Below, in pieces: positions 54,174 to 62,724 of a stretch of 64,000 nucleotides of DNA. Numbering within the stretch: position 1 is the first letter of the stretch; each line of letters begins with the position of its first letter. The translations under genes and the position numbers were made by a program. The notes below the pieces were generated by a model that was not told where the DNA came from, ran no database searches, and was given only the letters and a program-made list of their open reading frames with translations. Source of the DNA: Legionella cincinnatiensis (lineage in GTDB: Bacteria > Pseudomonadota > Gammaproteobacteria > Legionellales > Legionellaceae). The stretch lies in contig NZ_UGNX01000001.1 of NCBI RefSeq assembly GCF_900452415.1, positions 2,170,001-2,234,000 on the forward strand, read 5' to 3'.

Positions 54174-55946
54174 ATGATCCAAAATAACGACAATAAAATA
54201 TCAAGCGTATTGAATTTATTATTCGACTATATGCGTCATCATAAAAGTAGCACCTTTTTTTTCATTGCTTTTGGATTATTTTGGGCATTTACATTGCCGT
54301 ATATGTCCTATCTGTTTGGTGTTATTATCGACAGAATCAAAACTCATGGTCTTGAATCTGTTTCTATATATTCATTTGTTCTTGTTCCATTATGCTTATA
54401 TATAAGCATCCACGTTTTACGAAGTGTTGGCTATTATGCCGGCGGCTTATTTTCACTACTAAGCATTCCCGCATATAAATCCGAGATGGTAAACAACTTA
54501 TTTACTCATTTAGGGAAACAATCCATCGATTATTTTGAAGCAAAAAAATCAGGATTTTTATCTAATAAAGTGATGAATGCTTGCATAGGATTAGAACCGG
54601 TCATAGTTAATTTATTTTTCACAATTTTCCCCCAATCCTTAGCAATTTTGATCACGGGTATTTTATTGTCCACTGTGATCCCTTATTTTGGCATGGTACT
54701 CTGGGTTTGGGGAATAGCCATTATCATTTATACGTATCAATCGGCCAAAGTAGGTCAAATAAAAGCCGCCACATTTGCAGACAGCTGCAGTGTCTTTAAT
54801 GGTCATATTGTAGACATTATTGGGAATATTCAATCTGTTATTCATAACGCCACTTTTGACCAAGAGACAAAATTGCTCAAACACAATATGTATGACTTGA
54901 TTGACAAAGAACGCCTTCGAAATCGTCATGCCAATAAAGTCATGTTTTTGCAGCATCTTGCCATGAATGCACTTGTTGCATTTTATCTTATCGGTTCCAT
55001 TATCGGATACGTAAACCATCTAGTGAGTATTGGTGAACTGGTATTCGTAATGACCGCGGTAACAGCCATTGCTGGCTTAACCAGCAGCCTCGGCAATTGC
55101 TTTTTAGAGTTCATTTATAACATTGGTTTATTACAAGACGGCTTAAACTTATTGAAACATCACCCCGATGTAGCTGACAGGGAAACCGCCTCTAGCCATA
55201 AAATATCCAAAGGGAATATTGAAATCAAAGACATCACTTTCTCTTACCCTTCTCTGCCACCAGTTTTTAAAAATTTTAGTTTGTCCATTCCTGCGCAACA
55301 AAAGATTGGGATTGTTGGGAGTTCCGGTGCTGGGAAAACAACATTAATGAAACTCCTTATGCGGTTATATGATATCAATGAAGGAACTATTGAGATAGAC
55401 GATATCAATCTTGCCTCCTTTACTAAGGATTCATTACGCAGTCAGATTGCTATTGTTCCACAACATTTAAACTTATTTCATCGCAGCATTTTTGAAAATA
55501 TTGCTTATGGTTGTGGGCACGTTAGCAAAGAAGACGTCATTGCAGCTGCTAAAAAAGCCAAATGTCATGACTTTATTACCTCACTAGAGCATCAATATGA
55601 CACCATTATTGGGGAACAGGGCGTAAAATTGTCAGGAGGCCAACGACAACGTATTGCCATTGCTCGTGCACTTTTAAAAAACGCCCCTATTTTATTGTTT
55701 GATGAAGCAACCTCCGCTTTGGATTCTGCAACAGAGCTAGCGATACAGGAGGCATTGGAAACGTTACTCGAAGAAAAAACTGCTCTCATTATTGCACATC
55801 GATTATCTACACTAAAAGCAATGGATAAAATTATAGTGCTTGAAAATGGTCATATTGTAGAGTCAGGAACGCATAACGAACTACTAGCAATTAAGGGCGC
55901 TTATCATACTTATTGGACGCATCAGTCAAGTGGATTCATTAAATAG
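54174..55946 (+). CDS. ABC transporter, fused permease and ATPase (exporter type)
   Basis: 590 aa from ATG 54174 (MIQNNDNKISS); the frame extends to an ATG at 54048 but the first 42 residues are polar and lack a ribosome site. About six membrane helices in residues 30-320 (FFFIAFGLFWAFTLPYMSYL, SLAILITGILLSTVIPYFGM). ATPase: Walker A GSSGAGKTTLMKLL, Q-loop IAIVPQHLNLFHRSIFENIA, signature LSGGQRQRIAIARALL, Walker B PILLFDEATSALD, His switch LIIAHRLSTL. A complete half-transporter that works as a homodimer, similar to MsbA/lipid or multidrug exporters; substrate unknown. Confidence 0.93.
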   Translation: MIQNNDNKISSVLNLLFDYMRHHKSSTFFFIAFGLFWAFTLPYMSYLFGVIIDRIKTHGLESVSIYSFVLVPLCLYISIHVLRSVGYYAGGLFSLLSIPAYKSEMVNNLFTHLGKQSIDYFEAKKSGFLSNKVMNACIGLEPVIVNLFFTIFPQSLAILITGILLSTVIPYFGMVLWVWGIAIIIYTYQSAKVGQIKAATFADSCSVFNGHIVDIIGNIQSVIHNATFDQETKLLKHNMYDLIDKERLRNRHANKVMFLQHLAMNALVAFYLIGSIIGYVNHLVSIGELVFVMTAVTAIAGLTSSLGNCFLEFIYNIGLLQDGLNLLKHHPDVADRETASSHKISKGNIEIKDITFSYPSLPPVFKNFSLSIPAQQKIGIVGSSGAGKTTLMKLLMRLYDINEGTIEIDDINLASFTKDSLRSQIAIVPQHLNLFHRSIFENIAYGCGHVSKEDVIAAAKKAKCHDFITSLEHQYDTIIGEQGVKLSGGQRQRIAIARALLKNAPILLFDEATSALDSATELAIQEALETLLEEKTALIIAHRLSTLKAMDKIIVLENGHIVESGTHNELLAIKGAYHTYWTHQSSGFIK

Positions 55947-56019
55947 CAACCCAAAGGTTTGCCGAAGATAGGAGAAAATGAATAAAGAACACAAGCTTGG
56001 TCTTTCTTTTAATCAAGTA

Positions 56020-56451
56020 AAATCAATAAGCTAGTTAAAGCCTTGTGTCATAAACTCGCTCTGAAGCCACTTTCAAATGATCACTTGAGAGATGTGCATA
56101 TCGTCGTAATACCGTCTCATAATTTGACCACCCACTAAGTTGTTGTAACTCATACAAAGCAGTTCCATTCTGTACATACCAAATAATGTAAATTATGCCA
56201 GTGAAAATCCTTTATGTTTGCTCGTACGAGTGCTTTTCTCCAAGCATGATTATTACATCGAGTAACAGGCTTACTCTGGCAGGTAAATATATAAACAGAG
56301 TTTTTACCTTTTTGTGACTGTATAATTGAAATAGCTGTTTATTCAAAGAAACAGGAATGACTATTTTAGTTTTAGATTCATCCAAATGAATAAGAGCATG
56401 TCCTTTATCCAGATCAACTGCACTCCATTTTAATTGAGTTTTAACGTTCAA
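56020..56451 (-). pseudogene. Tyrosine integrase C-terminal fragment 2
   Basis: MNVKTQLKWSAVDLDKGHAL, IHLDESKTKIVIPVSLNKQL (catalytic-domain beginning), then in a second frame VTRCNNHAWRKALVRANIKD, FHWHN, and finally YELQQLSGWSNYETVLRRYA, HLSSDHLKVASERVYDTRL. The WHN replaces WHDLRH, and the tyrosine region RRYAHLSS is preserved. Its 3' flank AGTAAAATCAATA matches the flank of the 21935 att remnant. Confidence 0.82.
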
Positions 56452-56504
56452 ATATTAGGTTAAAAAGATAGTGCATCCCAAGATTGAGATGCATATGAGA
56501 ATTA

Positions 56505-56930
56505 TTAGTGATAATTTTTTTTAAAAGCAGCCATTTTTGAACCAATTTCAAGCAGTTGACTTTCGCTAAGAAGTTTTGCAACTTCCGGGAATAACTTCTC
56601 CTCTTCTTCTTTCGCATGATGCCGCACATCTTCTTTAAATTTTGCAAAATGCTTTCTCCAAGCGGCTTCTGTTTTTAATTCATTCATCTTTTTTATTTCT
56701 TTCTCCGCCATGTTTTCTTCTTTTAATAAATGTTTCACAGTATCTGGTAAATTATCCTTAAAATAAGGATACCATACTGAATGTTCCATCGCTTCATGAC
56801 GAATTAAATCCTTGCCCAAACGCTCAAAACAATTTTGTTGGGTCTCAAAACGATGCGAATCATCAGCAATATCAGTTAGCATTGTACGGACTCGATTATG
56901 CTCCATAATTAAAAAGTCGATGGCATTCAT
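56505..56930 (-). CDS. Hemerythrin-like HHE domain protein
   Basis: 141 aa from ATG 56930 (MNAIDFLIMEHNRVRTML), with GGAGGAG before it; a longer start is not needed. HHE cation-binding pattern: MEHNRVRTML, DLIRHEAMEHSVWYPYFKD, HFAKFKEDVRHHAKEEEEKL, FPEV. The His and Glu ligands for a di-iron centre are in place. Such proteins bind O2, sense NO or store iron. Starts the stress cluster, on the opposite strand. Confidence 0.9.
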   Translation of the reverse strand: MNAIDFLIMEHNRVRTMLTDIADDSHRFETQQNCFERLGKDLIRHEAMEHSVWYPYFKDNLPDTVKHLLKEENMAEKEIKKMNELKTEAAWRKHFAKFKEDVRHHAKEEEEKLFPEVAKLLSESQLLEIGSKMAAFKKNYH

Positions 56931-56951
56931 TTTCTCCTCCTTAAGAAAAAT

Positions 56952-57114
56952 AAGTCTTATTAGGTATAGCACATTTTAAGAACAGTGCTATTTTTTATAG
57001 TTAAATAATATTGCTTTCCTAAGGTTATCATTTAGATAAAAGCATGTGATTTATTAGTTTTATTCTATAATTTTAAAGGATCATAAAGTTTTAAAACGCG
57101 CAGGGAGAAACATC
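56952..57114. promoter_or_regulatory. Divergent intergenic region of the stress cluster
   Basis: AT-rich gap between the hemerythrin gene and the plus-strand operon, presumably holding both promoters. Boxes not assignable. Confidence 0.4.
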
Positions 57115-57192
57115 ATGGGCTACATTATTGCATGGTTATTAGGCGTTCCAGTGAGCTTATTAATATTAATCTGGTTAATTTCACACCTTTAA
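57115..57192 (+). CDS. 25-aa hydrophobic membrane micropeptide
   Basis: MGYIIAWLLGVPVSLLILIW then LISHL, 25 residues, one transmembrane helix. It has a good Shine-Dalgarno (GGGAGAAA, 5-8 nt) and lies 15 bp upstream of the 201-aa membrane protein gene in the same direction. The size, membrane character and ribosome site suggest a real small gene. Confidence 0.6.
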   Translation: MGYIIAWLLGVPVSLLILIWLISHL

Positions 57193-57207
57193 TAAGGATA
57201 TTTTATT

Positions 57208-57813
57208 ATGGATAATTTGACATGTTATAAAACTACTGCCACTAAACTGCATTGGTCAGCAATTTTTGCTGGTGCATTTGTAGGATTAGGACTTAGTTTT
57301 TTATTGAATATTTTTAGTATGGCTATTGGATTAAGCGCATATTCGTCCACATCTAGCGGTGCCACTGTTATCGCTATAGGAGGCGTCTTAGGTTTATTAA
57401 TTGGCGTCATTGTGTCGATGGGTGTTGCAGGGTTTGTTGCCGGTTATTTAGCGCGTTTCTATCACTGCTATTGTCATGGTGGCGTGATTTATGGATTTAT
57501 TACTTGGAGTCTGGCATTAACGTTAAGTGCCTTATTAACCTTACCAATGATACATTATGTTTCTTTTCATCAAGAAAATTTAGACCCAGCCTTAGCCCCC
57601 ACTCAAATTTCAACGCTTACGGATAATAGTACAATTGCCACTCAATCTAATGTTCCAAAAATGATGAAAAATAACCCTGAGCATTTAGCCTGGAATGGGT
57701 GGATTTTATTTATTTTATTTTTCTTAAGTGCCATCTCAAGTTGTATTAGCGCCTGTTATGGAATGAAATGCAAAAAAGAGGACCAAGAAGTACAGAAATT
57801 CAAAAGTATGTAA
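57208..57813 (+). CDS. Four-helix membrane protein, unknown function
   Basis: 201 aa with AAGGA at a suitable distance. Hydrophobic helices: LHWSAIFAGAFVGLGLSFLL, VIAIGGVLGLLIGVIVSMGV, GGVIYGFITWSLALTLSALL, GWILFILFFLSAISSCISAC. A polar loop lies between the third and fourth. The tail is charged (KCKKEDQEVQKFKSM). The glycine-rich helices GVLGLLIGVIVSMGVAGFVA resemble stress-associated membrane proteins. No named family. Confidence 0.7.
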   Translation: MDNLTCYKTTATKLHWSAIFAGAFVGLGLSFLLNIFSMAIGLSAYSSTSSGATVIAIGGVLGLLIGVIVSMGVAGFVAGYLARFYHCYCHGGVIYGFITWSLALTLSALLTLPMIHYVSFHQENLDPALAPTQISTLTDNSTIATQSNVPKMMKNNPEHLAWNGWILFILFFLSAISSCISACYGMKCKKEDQEVQKFKSM

Positions 57814-57858
57814 AATCTTCTATAATTACAGCGATCTACCCACTCAAGGAGGATAAAA

Positions 57859-58062
57859 ATGAACAAAGACATTTTTGAAGGCAAATGGGAAGAACTAAAA
57901 GGTAAAATGAAACAAACTTGGGGTAAATTAACTGATGATGACTGGACAGTTATTGAAGGCAATCATCAGGAGTTATTTGGAAAACTTCAAAAACATTATG
58001 GTTATACGAGAGATGAAGCAGAAAAAGCCATCAAAGACTTTCAAGATGAAACAAGACATTAA
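57859..58062 (+). CDS. CsbD-family stress protein
   Basis: 67 aa: MNKDIFEGKWEELKGKMKQT, WGKLTDDDWTVIEGNHQELF, GKLQKHYGYTRDEAEKAIKD. This is the complete CsbD signature (WKxLKGKxKExWGKLTDDDxxxIxGxxxxLxGxLQxxYGxxxxxAE). CsbD proteins accumulate in general stress; biochemical role unknown. Strong AAGGAGG ribosome site; part of the plus-strand stress operon. Confidence 0.94.
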   Translation: MNKDIFEGKWEELKGKMKQTWGKLTDDDWTVIEGNHQELFGKLQKHYGYTRDEAEKAIKDFQDETRH

Positions 58063-58080
58063 AATTAACAAGGAGAAGTT

Positions 58081-58320
58081 ATGAACAAGTTAATTATAGT
58101 TTTTTTTATTTTAGGCTCTTGCGTCAGTTTTGCAGCAACGCAAACAGATATGAGCTCTAAATGGATTTGTACCACTAATGCCAGCAGTAGCGATGTAGCT
58201 GCTGATAAAGCAGCAGATGATAAAATGGCAAATACCGCTGGCGCCGCTGCCCAATCTTTTGCTTTTGCTGCTCAAAACTGCCGTGATTGCACCAAAATCA
58301 CCTGTGAAGCAAAAGATTAA
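58081..58320 (+). CDS. Small secreted Cys-containing protein
   Basis: 79 aa with a Sec signal peptide (MNKLIIVFFILGSCVSFA, cleavage near FAATQ), then an Ala/Asp/Lys-rich middle (DVAADKAADDKMANTAGAAA) and three cysteines (WICTTN, NCRDCTK, ITCEAK). Ribosome site AAGGAG. 18 bp after csbD and followed by a strong terminator, so it closes the operon. Function unknown. Confidence 0.75.
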   Translation: MNKLIIVFFILGSCVSFAATQTDMSSKWICTTNASSSDVAADKAADDKMANTAGAAAQSFAFAAQNCRDCTKITCEAKD

Positions 58321-58330
58321 TCAATCTGAA

Positions 58331-58360
58331 AAAGAGCTGGAAATTTCCAGCTCTTTTTTT
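58331..58360 (+). terminator. Rho-independent terminator of the CsbD operon
   Basis: AAAGAGCTGGAAA and TTTCCAGCTCTTT form a 13-bp stem followed by a run of T, directly after the 79-aa gene. Confidence 0.9.
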
Positions 58361-58406
58361 CGAATACTTTATCTACCCTTGTCCCAAAGGATGCTCTAAA
58401 TAGATA

Positions 58407-58863
58407 TTAAAGGGTTAGTCCCTCATTTTTTATTTCCGCCCACTTCTTTTCTATATCAGTATTATCCATAGTTTCAATATATAAAATTATTTTTCCAGTT
58501 TCTATTGCCTCCGCATACTCTTGAGCTTTACTTTCAGAAATGCCTAAAGCTCATTAGTGTTCCTACAAACAATCCAGCAATGGGGCCTGCGATTATAACT
58601 CCAATTCCTGGAACAATAAAATTTCCTCCCATCGCAATAATCAGTCCTAATATACCCCCAATAGTAGCTCCTGTAGCACCACCACGCCCTATGTCCTCTA
58701 AAGTATTGGTATTTTCTTTCGTGATTAAATTAGAATCATAATAATTTTCTAACATAATAACGGCTATATCTTTAGGGACATAGCCACAATCCAAAGCATA
58801 TTTATAAGCTTTTTCTGCTGCAACTAGGTTAGGAAATATTTCTATTAATTTTGCAGTACTCAT
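58407..58863 (-). pseudogene. 17M-like glycine-zipper stress protein, frameshifted
   Basis: From ATG 58863 (MSTAKLIEIFPNLVAAEKAY) the frame continues through ALDCGYVPKDIAVIMLENYY and the glycine zipper GGATGATIGGILGLIIAMGG, then stops at 58534. The family C-terminus is present in the next frame: ALGISESKAQEYAEAIETGK, IILYIETMDNTDIEKKWAEI, to 58407. A single-base change near 58550 splits the gene. It parallels the intact relative at 61002-61508. Confidence 0.78.
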
Positions 58864-59026
58864 TTTCATATCCTATAAAATTGAGCTTATAATTAAAAAT
58901 AGAATAAATCCCACATAATATCGTCTCAATGAAAGGGAATTTTCCTTTTATAGAATCCAATTTAAGGCCCGAAGATAGTTTTTATTTTTAAGCTATATTT
59001 AAAGAGTATACTTAAAAAGGAATTTA

Positions 59027-59185
59027 ATGATGAATCTCATTTTATTTATTATATTAATTGTTCTTTTAATCGGCTTATTGCCTTCCTGGCCCTACAGTAG
59101 TGGGTGGGGGTATTACCCCAGTGGTGGTGTAGGTTTAATTCTCCTCATATTAATTATTGTACTGCTTGTACGAGGCGGACCTTAA
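59027..59185 (+). CDS. DUF3309-family small membrane protein
   Basis: 52 aa: MMNLILFIILIVLLIGLLPS, WPYSSGWGYYPSGGVGLILL, ILIIVLLVRGGP. The signature LPTWPYSxxWGYxPSGGxGxxLL identifies DUF3309. Two membrane helices flank a Trp/Tyr/Gly loop. AAGGA ribosome site. Role unknown; often found with stress proteins. The second ATG three bases later is an equal alternative. Confidence 0.88.
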   Translation: MMNLILFIILIVLLIGLLPSWPYSSGWGYYPSGGVGLILLILIIVLLVRGGP

Positions 59186-59344
59186 TCGTCCATTGGAATT
59201 GCCAACAATTAATTTTAACAAAATTTATTATCTAAGTAGAAATAATCTACTTTTTGAAAAACAGGAGATTAATATTTTAGTTTTTTTGAGCATGCATATC
59301 TATCTGCTCCACATCGCATCTTACAATCATCAAGGAGAATCACC

Positions 59345-59653
59345 ATGAATGATTTTAATGACAATGCAAAAGACATAAAGAAAAAAGCTTCTGAGCTATA
59401 TAAGACCGCCAAAGAAAATACAAAGAATGCATATTATGAAACGAAACCTAAAGCAGAAGAACTGGTCGCGCAATTCGGTACTACTGCATCTGATTTATAT
59501 GCTTCAGGTAAAAAGGAGGTGGAATGTGCAGAAAAGTATGTTCAAGAATCAGTTAAGAGCATATCGCACTCTATTCAAAAGCAACCGCTCACTTCCGTTT
59601 TAATAGCGGCTGGAATTGGTTTTCTTTTCGCTAAATTTTTTAAAATAGATTAA
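59345..59653 (+). CDS. YqjD/ElaB-like (DUF883) membrane-anchored protein
   Basis: 102 aa, AAGGAG 7 nt upstream. Helical N-terminal part (NAKDIKKKASELYKTAKENT ... VECAEKYVQESVKSISHSIQ) and one C-terminal helix (LTSVLIAAGIGFLFAKFFKI) with the family's P-x-x-x-V-L-I-A-A-G-x-G-F-L. E. coli relatives dock ribosomes to the inner membrane in stationary phase. A terminator follows at 59752. Confidence 0.88.
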   Translation: MNDFNDNAKDIKKKASELYKTAKENTKNAYYETKPKAEELVAQFGTTASDLYASGKKEVECAEKYVQESVKSISHSIQKQPLTSVLIAAGIGFLFAKFFKID

Positions 59654-59751
59654 ATCCATTAAGAAGCAACTTAACTTCTAGTTTTACACTGAAAAATGAT
59701 GTCTTTAAAAATACAGTTGCTCAAAAACCAAGTTTGTAAGTATGTTTTAAT

Positions 59752-59776
59752 AAAAAAGGGCTAAAAGCCCTTTTTT
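59752..59776 (+). terminator. Rho-independent terminator
   Basis: AAAAAAGGGCT and AGCCCTTTTTT form a short GC-capped stem with a T-run, downstream of the DUF883 gene. Confidence 0.85.
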
Positions 59777-60082
59777 CATTTTTCGTTGCGTTCATGGTCT
59801 GTAGTATGCTTCCCCGCCTCTGATGAGTAATGTTTTGCATGCTCTTAATGACCAGAAGCCGAACTTTACCCCTGAGTCAAGCTATTTTTCCCGTCCCTAC
59901 CCATCCAAGCCTAGTAAATGCACATGAAGAGCTCAGAAAACAAATTTTAAAATAAGTAATTGATATTACTAACTTTTGGACTAAGGATGCCTCAAAAAAA
60001 TGTTTTTAGGATATTCCAGACTTTTGACTTTACTATGAATTAAGCTAAGATAAGTATTGTGCAGTGCAATAAGGAGATAGCC
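59777..60082. other. Intergenic region
   Basis: About 300 bp upstream of the phasin; no gene seen. Confidence 0.4.
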
Positions 60083-60535
60083 ATGCAAAACTTTCACTTC
60101 AATTTAAATTCATTAGAAAACCTCAGTACCCCTATACAACAAATCATGGATTTAAATCAAAAAACACTGAGAAAATTTTCTTTTATGGAACCTGGAGAGT
60201 TAACTCAATTCAATGATCCCAAAATGTTGTTAGAAAAAAACATACAAATTTTTATAGATAATGGACATGCAAGCTTAGATTACATGCATCAATTGTTTCA
60301 TATCATGGAGCATTCATGGATAAATTTATCAAATGATACTCGTGAAAAAACCAAAGATATGATGAAACAAACACAATCCATTGCAAAGTCAGTCATAAAC
60401 AAAGCATCACATACAAAAACAAGCACGTCGCTTACTAAGCATGCCTCATCTTCATCGAGAAAGAAAACATCCAGTTCTAGTGCTGACAAATTAAAACATA
60501 ATAGCTCCAAAGATGAATCGCCAAAAACAAACTAA
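60083..60535 (+). CDS. Phasin-family protein
   Basis: 150 aa from ATG 60083 (MQNFHFNLNSLENLSTPIQQ); AAGGAG lies 7 nt upstream. The amphipathic pattern (IMDLNQKTLRKFSFMEPGEL, EKNIQIFIDNGHASLDYMHQ, LFHIMEHSWINL) fits phasins, which coat polyhydroxybutyrate granules. The tail is Ser/Thr/Lys-rich low complexity (ASSSSRKKTSSSSADKLKHN). Legionella stores polyhydroxybutyrate for persistence, consistent with the stress neighbours. Confidence 0.72.
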   Translation: MQNFHFNLNSLENLSTPIQQIMDLNQKTLRKFSFMEPGELTQFNDPKMLLEKNIQIFIDNGHASLDYMHQLFHIMEHSWINLSNDTREKTKDMMKQTQSIAKSVINKASHTKTSTSLTKHASSSSRKKTSSSSADKLKHNSSKDESPKTN

Positions 60536-60588
60536 AATGAAACAATTAAAGCTTAATAAAAAAGACTTTATTTCATTGGAGAGAGAAA

Positions 60589-60882
60589 ATGAAAAAATTA
60601 ATTATCAGCATGCTATTTCTATTATTGTCTACTAGTGTTTTTGCAGAAAATGTTATTAATACTCAAACAAACACATGGAAAAGTATTCCTATAACAGTAG
60701 ATGCTGGTAAACATACCTATACTATTGAAAAAAGCTTTTTAATGCCTGAAGGAGATTATTATTATACTTATTCAGGATATCGTTGTCTTAAAAATAAAAT
60801 CGAAATTGCTGGAGTAAATCCTGTTGAATTAAATCCTGTCAATAACGAAGGAACGGTGATTTATTGCTATCCAGATAAATAA
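60589..60882 (+). CDS. Small secreted protein, unknown function
   Basis: 97 aa, GGAGAGA before the ATG. Signal peptide MKKLIISMLFLLLSTSVFA, cleavage near FAENV, then a beta-rich domain (SIPITVDAGKHTYTIEKSFL, YYYTYSGYRCLKNKIEIAGV). Two cysteines. No family recognised. Ends before a shared bidirectional hairpin at 60967. Confidence 0.7.
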   Translation: MKKLIISMLFLLLSTSVFAENVINTQTNTWKSIPITVDAGKHTYTIEKSFLMPEGDYYYTYSGYRCLKNKIEIAGVNPVELNPVNNEGTVIYCYPDK

Positions 60883-60966
60883 TAATTTATTGTCATAATA
60901 TCTTGTTTAAGAAAGAATTATGAGTAATTTCAATTTTTCTTGCTTAATATTGGCACACTAAATAAA

Positions 60967-60990
60967 TTGCGCTCCAATCTTGGAGCGCAA
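60967..60990. terminator. Hairpin between convergent genes
   Basis: TTGCGCTCCA-ATCT-TGGAGCGCAA is a perfect 10-bp stem lying between the 97-aa gene (plus) and the stress gene ending at 61002 (minus). A likely bidirectional terminator, though the T-runs are short. Confidence 0.65.
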
Positions 60991-61001
60991 TGAATAAATC
61001 A

Positions 61002-61508
61002 TTAGAAATGATTATAATGACTCCAAGTTGACGATAAATGGCTATTGGGGTGTGTTTCATTGACACTCAATACAATTCCACCTTCTTTGATACCGGATTC
61101 AAATACTTTAGCTTTATCTTCGGGGACTCCCCACCCAATTAAGGAGCCTATTAAACCACCGCTTATTCCACCAGCTCCTGCGCCAGCAAGCCCTGCTGCT
61201 ATTGGACCGGCAACTACAAGCCCTAATCCTGGTATCACAAGGCTGGTTCCAACTGCCGCTATAGCCCCAACAAGACCTCCAACCGTAGCGCCGGTAGCAC
61301 CACCTATTGCCAAGCCTTGTGATGCTTTAGAGCCTTCTTTGACTAAAACAGAATCATAATATCGTCTTCGAGAATCCTCAGACATCATCACATTAATGTC
61401 TTTTGGAGTATAACCCTCATCAATAGCATCTTGGTAAGCTTTTTCAGCATCTTCTTGGGTTTTAAAGACTTCTGTAGTTAAATGAACATCTTTTTTAGTG
61501 TCTCTCAT
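61002..61508 (-). CDS. 17M-like glycine-zipper stress protein, intact
   Basis: 168 aa, AAGGAG before the ATG. N-terminal 17M-like domain (TEVFKTQEDAEKAYQDAIDE, GYTPKDINVMMSEDSRRRYY), a long glycine zipper (GGATGATVGGLVGAIAAVGT, GLAGAGAGGISGGLIGSLIG), and a C-terminal GVPEDKAKVFESGIKEGGIV LSV-type strand (broken here as GVPEDKAKVFESGIKEGGIV). Glycine zippers insert in or associate with membranes. Induced on stress in relatives. The frameshifted copy is at 58407-58863. Confidence 0.8.
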   Translation of the reverse strand: MRDTKKDVHLTTEVFKTQEDAEKAYQDAIDEGYTPKDINVMMSEDSRRRYYDSVLVKEGSKASQGLAIGGATGATVGGLVGAIAAVGTSLVIPGLGLVVAGPIAAGLAGAGAGGISGGLIGSLIGWGVPEDKAKVFESGIKEGGIVLSVNETHPNSHLSSTWSHYNHF

Positions 61509-61808
61509 TTTGATCTCCTTAAGGGAATGATCTCTTTAAGATTCATCCCACTATCACTACATCCGTTTTTTCAATACACATCCGGAACAATTTATAGTCA
61601 TAGTTACCTCCTTGTGGATACAAAATTAAATAAACTGATTATTTAACTATAGTATAAAAGCAGAGCTTTCTCTTGATTTCAACTGGAGAAGATGGTTAAA
61701 AAAAGATAATGTTACTAACACGCGTGATTGACTAGATTTAAAGAAATTACTGGATAACCCTAGATCATTAGATTTTTCTTAAGACAGTGCAAGGTTAGAA
61801 AAACGAGT
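61509..61808. other. Intergenic region
   Basis: About 300 bp upstream of the 17M-like gene; no gene seen. Confidence 0.4.
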
Positions 61809-61985
61809 TTATTTAATTTTTCGCTTGCCACTTAAGTAATATGTTGTAAAAAATTCAAGACAATAGGTCAGGATGTTGATAATTTTAAGATTTTTCGTAT
61901 TGATTCGCTTACTACCTCTGATGCGATTTAAAATAATTCGTAGCAATTTAAGCCGAAAATAATTAATAAAAAATCTATATAACAT
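61809..61985 (-). CDS. Small basic ORF, 58 aa
   Basis: MLYRFFINYFRLKLLRIILN, RIRGSKRINTKNLKIINILT. Very basic, amphipathic, with AGAGGAGA six bases before the ATG. Not recognised. The good ribosome site is the main support; it could be chance. Confidence 0.35.
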   Translation of the reverse strand: MLYRFFINYFRLKLLRIILNRIRGSKRINTKNLKIINILTYCLEFFTTYYLSGKRKIK

Positions 61986-62220
61986 TAAAGTCTCCTCTGT
62001 TTAAATAGATTATAGCTGATATTTAAGCACCGAATAATAGATTAGCTCATCATAGCACCTCTCTTAGTCATACGCTCTGCTCGCCATAAAGGAAGATGGC
62101 ATAGTGCCAAGGTAGACACATCATTACCCATAATTATTAATTGCTGTTATTCAATCCACTAATTTGTATACTGCCATCCCGTAGATCAGGATGATGAATA
62201 TGAGTTGGGCAGCAGCACGC
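61986..62220. other. Intergenic region
   Basis: About 235 bp, no supported feature. Confidence 0.35.
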
Positions 62221-62433
62221 GTAGCCTGGTTGCTCGCAACCAGGATTTCACCTGATTTAATGCCAGCGTAAAAAAATACGTACCGCCCCGAGTTTTGGCT
62301 CATCTGTAATTGACCCTGAGGTTTTTGCTCTTCTTTGTGAACTTGCACCACATAAAATAGCATCTTTGTTATTACAAAAGCCTGATAATCTTTGCCGCCT
62401 TTGATAAATCCTGGTTGCAAGCAACCAGGCTAC
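62221..62433. repeat. REPIN-like pair of inverted REP hairpins
   Basis: 62221-62244 reads GTAGCCTGGTTGCTCGCAAC CAGG (9-bp stem CCTGGTTGC/GCAACCAGG with a GTAG head). 62410-62433 is its reverse complement apart from the loop. A GTAG head followed by a hairpin, in inverted pairs, is the structure of REP sequences mobilised by RAYT-type transposases. The 165 bp between show no supported gene. Confidence 0.7.
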
Positions 62434-62724
62434 GTCTATGGACTCATCCGTTTTTGCAAGTAATTAGCTGTGAAAAGTGAAGTATTTGCATCCGTATATC
62501 CGACCATCCAAAGAGCGACTTATTTTATTCACTCGGGCCCTGATGATATTCGCACTCTGCCTCCTTTATCGCTTGCACGGACAATAATGCCCACCGTAGC
62601 CCACAGGTATTTACAGAGTAGATTTTACCCTTTTCACATCAGCTGTTATTTGCAAAACTCAGGTTCGTATTTTATCTCCACATGTGTTCACTCTGTTTAT
62701 CACCCTGATTTAATAAACTTTTAT

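Noticed and set aside
62151-62420. Minus-strand 89-aa ORF within the REPIN region
   Set aside because: Overlaps the inverted REP hairpins, no ribosome site, no recognisable domain.
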